The translations under genes and the position numbers were made by a program. Below, piece by piece: positions 57,317 to 64,000 of a stretch of DNA of 64,000 nt; the first letter of the stretch is position 1; each line of letters starts with the position of its first letter. The notes beneath the pieces are model-generated. The model did not search any database, was not told the origin of the DNA, and worked only from the letters and a program-made list of their open reading frames with translations. This DNA is from Lysobacteraceae bacterium NML91-0213 (lineage in GTDB: Bacteria; Pseudomonadota; Gammaproteobacteria; Xanthomonadales; Xanthomonadaceae): positions 383,475 through 447,474 of the forward strand of contig NWQL01000002.1 of NCBI GenBank assembly GCA_002798175.1, written 5' to 3'.

Positions 57317-58015
57317 ATGAACTTCTTCCTGCTTCGTTCCGTCGTGGGCGCCATGTTGGCGCCGATGCTGCTGGCCGGCTGCGTCGCCGCCGGCGACGTG
57401 CGCCCCTACCCGCCGATCGCGCAGGTGCAGCCCGCACCGGTGGCCCCTGTCCATGCAAGCCGGGGCGCGATCTACCAGGCCGGTGGCGGCAACGCCGGGC
57501 TGTCGCTGTTCGCCGACAAGCGTGCGCGCGAGGTCGGCGACCTGCTGACAATCCAGCTGGTCGAGAGCACCGTGGCGCAGACGAATGCCGCCACCCAGGT
57601 GGGCAAGGAAAGCAGCATCGGGATCGGCGTGCCGGAACTCTTCGGCGGTCCGGTGACGGTCAACGGCCGCGACGTGCTGAGCGCATCGGCCAGTGGCACG
57701 CGTGATTTCGACGCCAGCGGCCGCAGCACGCAGAGCAACCGCCTGCAGGGCAGCGTGACCGTGACCGTGGTGCAGCGCCTGCCCAATGGCAACCTGGTGG
57801 TCGAGGGCAGCAAGAACCTGCGGCTCAACCAGGGCGATGAACTCGTCCAAGTGCAGGGCGTGGTGCGCCCGGCCGACATCGGCCCGGACAACAGCGTGCC
57901 GTCCAGCCGCGTCGCCGATGCGCGCATCGTCTACGGCGGCCGCGGCGCGATCGCGCAGTCGAATGCGATGGGCTGGCTTGGCCGGTTCTTCCATTCGCGT
58001 CTCTATCCCTACTGA
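57317..58015 (+). CDS. flgH: Flagellar L-ring protein FlgH
   Basis: A 232-residue outer-membrane lipoprotein with lipobox LLAGC, forming the L ring. Family blocks: [39 protein letters not shown] and [20 protein letters not shown]. The ATG at 57317 is 8 bp after flgG; longer upstream frames overlap flgG. Confidence 0.96.
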   Translation: MNFFLLRSVVGAMLAPMLLAGCVAAGDVRPYPPIAQVQPAPVAPVHASRGAIYQAGGGNAGLSLFADKRAREVGDLLTIQLVESTVAQTNAATQVGKESSIGIGVPELFGGPVTVNGRDVLSASASGTRDFDASGRSTQSNRLQGSVTVTVVQRLPNGNLVVEGSKNLRLNQGDELVQVQGVVRPADIGPDNSVPSSRVADARIVYGGRGAIAQSNAMGWLGRFFHSRLYPY

Positions 58016-58076
58016 CCACGTCGCCCCCGCGAAGCCGGGGGCCCCGTGTCTATCGCGCCACCAACAGGCTCCCGTC

Positions 58077-59198
58077 ATGTCCACGATCACCCCGCTCCGC
58101 CTGCTCTCCAGCGCACTGCTGCTGCTCGCCACGCTGGCGATGCCCGCGCTTGCTCAGGAGCGCATCAAGGACCTTGCATCGGTCGGCGGCGTGCGCGGCA
58201 ATGCGCTGGTCGGCTACGGCCTGGTGGTCGGCCTGGACGGCAGCGGCGACCGCACCAGCCAGTCGCCCTTCACCGTGCAGAGCCTGCGCAACATGTTGAA
58301 CGAGCTCGGCGTGACCGTGCCCGCCAACGTCAACCCGCAGCTCAAGAACGTCGCCGCAGTGGCCATCCATGCCGAGCTGCCGCCGTTCGCCAAGCCCGGC
58401 CAGACCATCGACGTCACCGTGTCGTCGATCGCCAACGCAGTGTCGCTGCGTGGCGGCACCCTGCTGATGGCGCCGCTCAAGGGCGCCGACGGCCAGGTCT
58501 ATGCGATCGCCCAGGGCAGCCTGGTGGTTGGCGGCTTCGGCGCGCAGGGCCGGGATGGCTCGCGGGTGTCGGTGAACGTGCCCAGCGTGGGCCGGATTCC
58601 CAACGGCGCGATGGTGGAGCGCGAAGTCGCCGGCGGCTTCGGCGACGGCGGCGAGCTCACCCTCAACCTCAACCGCGCCGACTTCAGCACCATCTCCAAC
58701 ATGGTCGCGGCACTCGACGCACGCTTCGGCAAGGGCACCGCGCGTGCGGTGGATGGCGTGACCGTCGCCGTGCGTGCACCGTACGACCCCGCCGCGCGGA
58801 TCGGCTTCCTGGCCGAGGTCGAGAACGTGCAGTTGTCGCCGGGCACCGCACCCGCCAAGGTCATCGTCAATTCGCGCACCGGCACCGTGGTGATGGGCGC
58901 GCAGGTGAAGGTGATGCCGGCGGCGATCGCCCACGGCTCGCTGTCGGTGACGATCACAGAGAGCATCGGCGTGAGCCAGCCGGATGCATTTGGCCGCGGC
59001 AATACCGTGATCACCCCGCAGTCCGACATTGCCGTCGACCAGGACGGCAGCCGGATGTTCAAGTTCGCCGGCGGCACCTCGCTCGACGAGATCGTGCGCG
59101 CGGTGAACGCGGTCGGTGCCGCGCCTGGCGACCTCATCGCCATCCTCGAAGCGCTCAAGCAGGCCGGTGCGCTGCGCGCGGAGCTCGAGGTCATCTGA
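58077..59198 (+). CDS. flgI: Flagellar P-ring protein FlgI
   Basis: A 373-residue periplasmic ring protein with signal peptide (ending [11 protein letters not shown]). Conserved: [40 protein letters not shown] and [18 protein letters not shown] at the end. ATG 58077 fits the signal peptide. FlgA, its assembly helper, is encoded upstream in this window. Confidence 0.97.
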   Translation: MSTITPLRLLSSALLLLATLAMPALAQERIKDLASVGGVRGNALVGYGLVVGLDGSGDRTSQSPFTVQSLRNMLNELGVTVPANVNPQLKNVAAVAIHAELPPFAKPGQTIDVTVSSIANAVSLRGGTLLMAPLKGADGQVYAIAQGSLVVGGFGAQGRDGSRVSVNVPSVGRIPNGAMVEREVAGGFGDGGELTLNLNRADFSTISNMVAALDARFGKGTARAVDGVTVAVRAPYDPAARIGFLAEVENVQLSPGTAPAKVIVNSRTGTVVMGAQVKVMPAAIAHGSLSVTITESIGVSQPDAFGRGNTVITPQSDIAVDQDGSRMFKFAGGTSLDEIVRAVNAVGAAPGDLIAILEALKQAGALRAELEVI

Positions 59199-59199
59199 C

Positions 59200-60372
59200 A
59201 TGCGCATCTCCGGTACGCCCATCGAGCTCAACCCCGCCCAGCGCCACGATGCCGCGCGCATCGACCAGGTCGCGCGCGAGTTCGAAGGCGTGTTCGCGCA
59301 GATGATGATCAAGAGCATGCGCGACGCCAGCTTCGGCGATGCACTGTTTCCCGGCGAGAACCAGCTCTACCGCGACCTCTACGACCAGCGGCTGGCGAAG
59401 TCGCTGACCGAAGGCGAAGGCCTCGGGCTGGCCAAGGTGATTGCACGCCAGCTCGGCGGCGGCGCAGACCCGGCGCCCGCGCTCGACACCGGCCTGCAGC
59501 CCGCCGCCGCGGACGTGCCCGCCCTGCCGCTGCAGCAGGCCATGCACCGCCTCGATGCGGTGCCGGACGCACTCAATACGCAGGCGCTGGACCTGATCGC
59601 CGGCCGCGAACCTGCAGCCGATGCCGCGGCACGATCGCCGATGGACGGTTTCATCGACAATCTGATGCGCCGCGCCCAGCCGGCCATGGATGCCATCGGT
59701 GATGTGGCACAGGCGGTCGGCGCAGCGGTCGGCCGCGCACCGGCCGTCGTGGCCGACGCGGTCATCGAGCCCGCTGCGCGCGCGGTGGCCGCAAGCTTCG
59801 GCCCGCGCAGCCCGGAAGGCTTCGTGGCCTCGATCTGGGGCGAAGCGCAGAAGGCCGCGCGCGAGCTCGGCGTGGACGCGCGGGCACTGGTCGCCCAGGC
59901 CGCGCTCGAGACCGGCTGGGGCCGGCGGGTGATCCAGCGCAGCGACGGCAATACCGCCAACAACCTGTTCGGCATCAAGGCCACCGGCTGGAAGGGCGAG
60001 CGGGCCGCAGCCACCACCCATGAATACAGCAACGGCGTGCGCCATACCGAGCGCGCCGACTTCCGCGCGTACGGCTCGCCGGCGGAGAGCTTTGCCGACT
60101 ACGTGCGCATGATCAAACACAACCCGCGCTACCGGCAGGCGCTGGAATCGGGCGGCGACGTGCGCCGCTTCGCATCCGCGCTGCAGCAGGCCGGTTACGC
60201 CACAGACCCACGCTACGCCGACAAGATCAGCTCGATCGCCAACGGCCCCACGCTCGAACGCGCGCTGTCTGCGATCGGCACGCAGGCGCGCAACCTCGCC
60301 GGCACGGCCGTGCAACCCGCCAATGTCCTCGCCAGCGCAGCCCATGCGGCGCGCCAGGCCGTCCTTCGCTGA
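59200..60372 (+). CDS. flgJ: Peptidoglycan hydrolase FlgJ
   Basis: A 390-residue bifunctional rod cap and peptidoglycan hydrolase. The rod-cap domain (about 1-100, FEGVFAQMMIKSMRDASF) is joined by a long alanine-rich linker to a C-terminal glucosaminidase (GH73) domain with AALETGWGRRVIQRSDGN and NNLFGIKATGWKG. The linker (about 100-215) is longer than in E. coli. ATG 59200 follows the flgI stop by one base. Confidence 0.95.
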   Translation: MRISGTPIELNPAQRHDAARIDQVAREFEGVFAQMMIKSMRDASFGDALFPGENQLYRDLYDQRLAKSLTEGEGLGLAKVIARQLGGGADPAPALDTGLQPAAADVPALPLQQAMHRLDAVPDALNTQALDLIAGREPAADAAARSPMDGFIDNLMRRAQPAMDAIGDVAQAVGAAVGRAPAVVADAVIEPAARAVAASFGPRSPEGFVASIWGEAQKAARELGVDARALVAQAALETGWGRRVIQRSDGNTANNLFGIKATGWKGERAAATTHEYSNGVRHTERADFRAYGSPAESFADYVRMIKHNPRYRQALESGGDVRRFASALQQAGYATDPRYADKISSIANGPTLERALSAIGTQARNLAGTAVQPANVLASAAHAARQAVLR

Positions 60373-60384
60373 CGCAGGAACGCC

Positions 60385-62262
60385 ATGCCCAACGTCCTTT
60401 CCACCGGCACCAGCGCACTGATCGCCTTCCAGCGGGCGCTTTCGACGGTCAGCCACAACGTCGCCAACATCAACACGCCCGGCTACAGCCGCCAGCAGGT
60501 CGATTTCGAAGCACGCAGCCCCGCCTACGTGGGCGTCGGCTACGTGGGGCGTGGCACCCAGATCAGCGACATCCGCCGGGTGGCCGACGAGCTGGCCAAT
60601 GCGCGGCTGATCGACAGCGGCGGCGAACTCGCGCGCCTGCAGCAGCTGTCGTCGATGGCCAACCGCGTGGATGCGCTGATATCCGACAAGGCCACCGGCA
60701 TCGCCGGCCTGTGGTCGGGCTTCTTCGATTCGGTCAGCGCGCTGTCGTCGAACGCGTCCGCGCCCGCCGAGCGCCAGAACATGCTGGGCCAGGCGAATGC
60801 GCTGACCACGCGGTTCGGCCAGCTGCAGGGCCAGTTCGACATGCTGGGCCGCGAGGTCAACGGCGGTCTGCTGGCCGGCGCCGACGAGATCAACCGCCTG
60901 GCCAGCGAGATCGCGCGTATGAACGCGCAGATCGGCAGCGCCACCAGCGCGGCGCCGGACCTGCTCGACCGCCGCGAACAGCTGGTCAGCCAGCTCGTCA
61001 CCTACACCGGCGGCACCGCCGTACCGCAGGACGGCGGTGCGCTCAACGTGTTCACCGCTGGTGGCCAGGCGCTGGTGGTGGGTACGCAACCGTCGCAGCT
61101 CACCACCGTGGCCGACCCGTACCGGCCGGAGCGCCTGCAGCTCGCGCTGCAGTCGCAGGGCCAGACCATCCGCATCGACGAGCGGACGATGGGTGGGCGC
61201 ATCGGCGGCCTGCTGGAGTTCCGCAACCAGGTGCTGGACCCGGCGCAGGCCGAGCTCGGCCGCATCGCGCTCGGACTGGCCATGGAATTCAACGCCGGGC
61301 ACGCGGCCGGCATGGACCAGCACGGCGCGATGGGCGGCGACTTCTTCCGGCTTCCGCCGCCCACCGCCAATGCGCATGCCGGCAATGCCGGTGATGCGCG
61401 CCTTTCCGCCAGCGTTGCCGACATCGGCGCGGTCGACGGCCGCAACCTCGTATTGCAGTGGCGCGACGGCGACTGGTTGGCCACCGACGCCGTGACCGGC
61501 GTGGCCGTTCCCACCACCGGCGTGGGCACCGAAGCCGATCCGCTGCGGGTCGGCGGCCTGGCACTGGTCATGAGCGGTACGCCGCAGGCCGACGACCGCT
61601 TCCTGCTGCAGCCGACCGCCCAGGCGGCCGGCGGCATCGGCGTGGCGATCACCGACCCCGCACGCATCGCCGCCGCTTCGCTGGTGCGCGTGGAGGCCGC
61701 GCTGGACAACCTCGGCAGCGGCAAGCCCACGGGCCTGCGCGTGGTCGATGCCGGCCACGCGGCACTGACGACCGACGTGCAGATCGAATTCCTCGACGGC
61801 GACCAGTACGAGGTCAACGGCGACGGCCCCTACCCCTACACGCCGGGCAGCACGATCACCGTCAACGGCTGGTCGTTCACGCTCGATGGCGTGCCCGCCG
61901 CCGGCGACAGCTTCAGCGTGCGCCGCAATGGCGCCGGTTCCAGCGACAACGGCAACGCCGCCCTGCTCGCCGGCTTCGACGACCGCCGCAGCCTGGATGG
62001 CGGCAGCCTCAGCCTCAACGGCGCGATCTCCGGCCTGACCACCGCGGTCGGCTCCGCCGCACGCAAGGCCGAATACGCCGCCGAAGCGCAGGGCGTGCTG
62101 CACGAACAGGCGCAGGCCGCGCGCGACAGCGTGTCCGGCGTCAACCTCGACGAGGAGGCCGCGAACATGCTTCGCCTGCAGCAGGCCTACCAGGCCGCCG
62201 CGCAGATCATCTCCACCGCCGATTCCATGTTCCAGACCCTGCTGGGAGCCGTGCGCCGATGA
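60385..62262 (+). CDS. flgK: Flagellar hook-associated protein 1 FlgK
   Basis: A 625-residue hook-filament junction protein. The N-terminal ISTVSHNVANINTPGYSRQQ and the C-terminal SGVNLDEEAANMLRLQQAYQ are standard. A large variable middle (about 330-560) contains a repeated-looking GDQYEVNGDGPYPYTPG region. It is a client of FlgN. The stop overlaps the flgL start. Confidence 0.96.
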   Translation: MPNVLSTGTSALIAFQRALSTVSHNVANINTPGYSRQQVDFEARSPAYVGVGYVGRGTQISDIRRVADELANARLIDSGGELARLQQLSSMANRVDALISDKATGIAGLWSGFFDSVSALSSNASAPAERQNMLGQANALTTRFGQLQGQFDMLGREVNGGLLAGADEINRLASEIARMNAQIGSATSAAPDLLDRREQLVSQLVTYTGGTAVPQDGGALNVFTAGGQALVVGTQPSQLTTVADPYRPERLQLALQSQGQTIRIDERTMGGRIGGLLEFRNQVLDPAQAELGRIALGLAMEFNAGHAAGMDQHGAMGGDFFRLPPPTANAHAGNAGDARLSASVADIGAVDGRNLVLQWRDGDWLATDAVTGVAVPTTGVGTEADPLRVGGLALVMSGTPQADDRFLLQPTAQAAGGIGVAITDPARIAAASLVRVEAALDNLGSGKPTGLRVVDAGHAALTTDVQIEFLDGDQYEVNGDGPYPYTPGSTITVNGWSFTLDGVPAAGDSFSVRRNGAGSSDNGNAALLAGFDDRRSLDGGSLSLNGAISGLTTAVGSAARKAEYAAEAQGVLHEQAQAARDSVSGVNLDEEAANMLRLQQAYQAAAQIISTADSMFQTLLGAVRR

Positions 62263-63461
62263 ACAACCGGATCTCCACCGGCATGCTGTACCAGCAGTCC
62301 ATCGGTACGCTGCAGTCCAGGCAGGCCACGATGGCGAAGCTCCAGCAGCAGCTGGCCAGCGGACAGAAGCTCACCACGGCCAAGGACGATCCGGTCGGCG
62401 CCGGCAGCGCGGTGGGGCTGGACCGCACGCTGGCGGAACTGGAACGCTTCGGCGCCAACAGCAACACCGTGCGCCACCGGCTCAACACCCAGGAAAACGC
62501 ACTCGCGCAGGCCGGCGAAGTGATGGGTCGCCTGCAGGTGCTCACCGTGCAGGCCAACAACGGCGCGCTGGCCGAGGGTGACCGGCGCGCGATCGCCGCG
62601 GAGGTTCGCAGCCTGCGCGATGCGTTGTTCGACATCGCGAACACCGCCGACGGCACCGGCCGCTACCTGTTCGGCGGCAACCAGGATGGCGCGCCGCCGT
62701 TCGCCCGCGCCGCCGGGGGCGTCGCCTACAGCGGCGACCAGACCCAACGCCGTGTCGAGATCGCCCCGTCGATGTTCGCCGCCGACGCCCTGCCCGGCAG
62801 CGAGATCTTCCTGCGCGTGCGCACCGGCGACGGACGCGTCGACGCCGCCGCCGTGGCTGGCAACACCGGCAGCGGCCAGGTGGCGGGCTTCGGTGTCACC
62901 GATGCCGAGCAGTGGAATGGCGGCCGCTACCGCGTGGTGTTCGCTGCCGATGGCGCCTATGACATCCACGATGCGGATGGCGTGGCGGTCGCAAGCGGCA
63001 CGTTTGTGCCCGGCGAGCCCATTAACGTCAATGGCCTGCGCATCTCCATCACCGGCGCGCCGGCCGCGGGCGACGCGTTTGACATCGGCCCCGCAGGCAC
63101 GCGCGATGTGTTCGCGACCATCGACAACCTGCTGCAGGGTCTGACCATGCCCGCGAGCACCGATGCCCAGCGCGCAACGCAGCAGGAAACACTGCGCAGC
63201 GCACTGCGCGACATCGCCGCGGCGGAAGCGCACATGATCGATGCACGTGCGGCCGGCGGTGCACAACTGGCCGCGCTGGAGCAGGCCGATGAGCTACGCG
63301 CCAGTTTCGGCGTCACCGTGCAGGAGACCCTGTTCGGCCTGCGTGACCTGGACTATGCCGACGCCATCACCCGCTTCAACCTCGAGAAGGTGGCAATCGA
63401 AGCCGCGCAGCTGAGTTTCGTGCAGATGCAGCGCCTGTCGTTGTTCAACCTGATCCGCTGA
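62259..63461 (+). CDS. flgL: Flagellar hook-associated protein 3 FlgL
   Basis: A 400-residue junction protein with MNNRISTGMLYQQSIGTLQS and LFNLIR at the very end, flagellin-like coiled coils at both ends (DDPVGAGSAVGLDRTLAELE; FNLEKVAIEAAQLSFVQMQR). ATG 62259 overlaps the flgK stop by 4 bp. Longer frames upstream are shadow sequence of flgK. Confidence 0.96.
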   Translation: MNNRISTGMLYQQSIGTLQSRQATMAKLQQQLASGQKLTTAKDDPVGAGSAVGLDRTLAELERFGANSNTVRHRLNTQENALAQAGEVMGRLQVLTVQANNGALAEGDRRAIAAEVRSLRDALFDIANTADGTGRYLFGGNQDGAPPFARAAGGVAYSGDQTQRRVEIAPSMFAADALPGSEIFLRVRTGDGRVDAAAVAGNTGSGQVAGFGVTDAEQWNGGRYRVVFAADGAYDIHDADGVAVASGTFVPGEPINVNGLRISITGAPAAGDAFDIGPAGTRDVFATIDNLLQGLTMPASTDAQRATQQETLRSALRDIAAAEAHMIDARAAGGAQLAALEQADELRASFGVTVQETLFGLRDLDYADAITRFNLEKVAIEAAQLSFVQMQRLSLFNLIR

Positions 63462-63480
63462 GGCCGCAAGCCGCCATCCC

Positions 63481-63632
63481 GTGGGAGCGGGCTCGCCCGC
63501 GATTCCCGAGTCCCCCGTGGGAGCGGGCTTGCCCCCGATTCCCTGCTCGTCCGCTGGAATAGGCTTGCCCGCGAGTTCCTGCTTGCCCGCGATTCCCGGC
63601 TGCCCGGGCATCGCGCCTGAAGGCGCTCCCAC
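63481..63632. repeat. REP-like repeat cluster between flgL and fliC
   Basis: GTGGGAGCGGGCTCGCCCGC at 63481 and GTGGGAGCGGGCTTGCCCCC at 63517 are direct copies; two degenerate ones follow (about 63553 and 63579), and CATCGCGCCTGAAGGCGCTCCCAC at 63609-63632 ends in the inverted motif. Such repetitive extragenic palindromes are frequent in pseudomonads and xanthomonads. No gene is present in 63462-63844. Confidence 0.75.
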
Positions 63633-63640
63633 GAGGGGGC

Positions 63641-63667
63641 TAAACCCCCGCCCCACCCTGCCGTTAA
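63641..63667 (+). promoter_or_regulatory. Upstream sigma-28-like promoter of fliC
   Basis: TAAA (63641-63644), 15 bases, GCCGTTAA (63660-63667). Spacing is exact, one mismatch in the -10 box. The -35 lies in the loop of a GGGGG/CCCCC hairpin at the edge of the REP cluster. Confidence 0.6.
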
Positions 63668-63713
63668 TGGGTCCGTGACCGAAAGGGCACGCGGATCGCC
63701 GGCAACGCAGCAT

Positions 63714-63740
63714 TAAAGCTTGACGACGACACGCCGTTAA
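63714..63740 (+). promoter_or_regulatory. Main sigma-28 promoter of fliC
   Basis: TAAAGCTT (63714-63721), 11 further bases, GCCGTTAA (63733-63740), the FliA consensus with one mismatch. It leaves a 5' leader of about 95 bases before the flagellin ATG. Confidence 0.9.
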
Positions 63741-63844
63741 TGCTCACAGCAGAGGACAGGGCCGAACCAAACGGCAACCACCCTGCGGAGTCACCGGCCA
63801 GGCCCTGTTCCCGTGCCGGATTCCCAACCCAGGAGACCAGCATC

Positions 63845-64000
63845 ATGTCCGTCATCAACACCAACTCGATTGCCCTCAACGCGCAGCGCAACCTCAACAC
63901 CAACTCCGCCAGCCTGTCGACCACTATCCAGCGCCTGTCCTCGGGCCTGCGCATCAACAGCGCCAAGGACGACGCCGCCGGCCTCGCCATCAGCCAGCGG
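63845..64000 (+). CDS. fliC: Flagellin, N-terminal 52 codons (partial)
   Basis: The frame from ATG 63845 (AGGAGA upstream) reads [20 protein letters not shown] and on into [20 protein letters not shown], the conserved flagellin D0/D1 helix, and runs off the window. It is the first flagellin gene after flgL, driven by sigma-28. Confidence 0.96.
   Translation, partial: MSVINTNSIALNAQRNLNTNSASLSTTIQRLSSGLRINSAKDDAAGLAISQR

Noticed and set aside
59191-62103. Very long open minus-strand frame (about 970 codons) opposite flgJ-flgK
   Set aside because: It lies antisense to two certain flagellar genes, is rich in histidine, arginine, alanine and glycine as expected for the opposite strand of high-GC genes, and shows no protein family features.
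63481-63632. Repeats before fliC considered as a CRISPR-like or phase-variation array
   Set aside because: Copies are few, degenerate and end in an inverted motif, as in REP clusters; no homonucleotide tract or invertase gene is near.

Overview
The window is high-GC DNA from a gammaproteobacterium of the Xanthomonadales/Lysobacteraceae (Luteimonas, Lysobacter or Xanthomonas type). This is an inference from gene order (rarA-lolA-ftsK-ald/trxB, then aat-infA-clpA-clpS), codon usage, and a polar flagellar cluster carrying sigma-54 and sigma-28 promoters. Genus cannot be fixed from the sequence alone.

Bases 1 to about 18,300 are accessory DNA. The left edge is the end of an IS3-family insertion sequence that has cut off the N-terminal part of a PrrC/RloC-like anticodon nuclease. 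That fragment lies directly upstream of an intact type IC hsdR, the same arrangement as the E. coli prr locus. Next come a frameshifted scrap of a tyrosine recombinase and an intact tyrosine recombinase, then a complete 11,150-bp Tn3-family transposon (5135-16284) with near-perfect inverted repeats and a GAGAT target duplication. The transposon encodes TnpA, a tyrosine recombinase, a chromate-resistance cargo (chrB, a Tat-exported superoxide dismutase, a duplicated DUF1259 protein, chrA, an EF-hand protein, a small secreted protein) and a KfrA-like coiled-coil protein. It landed exactly on the start codon of a second KfrA-like gene, which originally stood divergent to the outer recombinase. 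Two recombinase/coiled-coil pairs of TnpS/TnpT type are therefore nested. An SseB-like gene, IS-end-like repeats and a dif-like XerCD site close the accessory zone.

From 18,355 to about 40,200 is core chromosome: an L,D-transpeptidase next to an Lpp-like lipoprotein, an EAL phosphodiesterase, an AarF/UbiB kinase-like protein, RarA, LolA, FtsK, alanine dehydrogenase, thioredoxin reductase, an acyltransferase, Aat, IF-1, ClpA/ClpS, a Nudix hydrolase, MnmA, HflD and a phosphate-selective-type porin.

From about 40,240 to the end is motility and signalling: a cytoplasmic-type chemoreceptor with a sigma-28 promoter, a PAS-GGDEF-EAL protein, a NarL-type sensor kinase, a degenerate GGDEF-EAL-REC protein, a PAS histidine kinase, flgN-flgM, flgA, cheV, the flgBCDEF-GHIJKL rod/hook cluster (split by a MITE-like element between flgF and flgG), and the start of flagellin. 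Promoter motifs agree with the usual flagellar hierarchy: sigma-54 boxes before flgA, flgB and flgG, and sigma-28 boxes before flgM, the chemoreceptor and (twice) the flagellin gene. No tRNA, rRNA or CRISPR array was seen.
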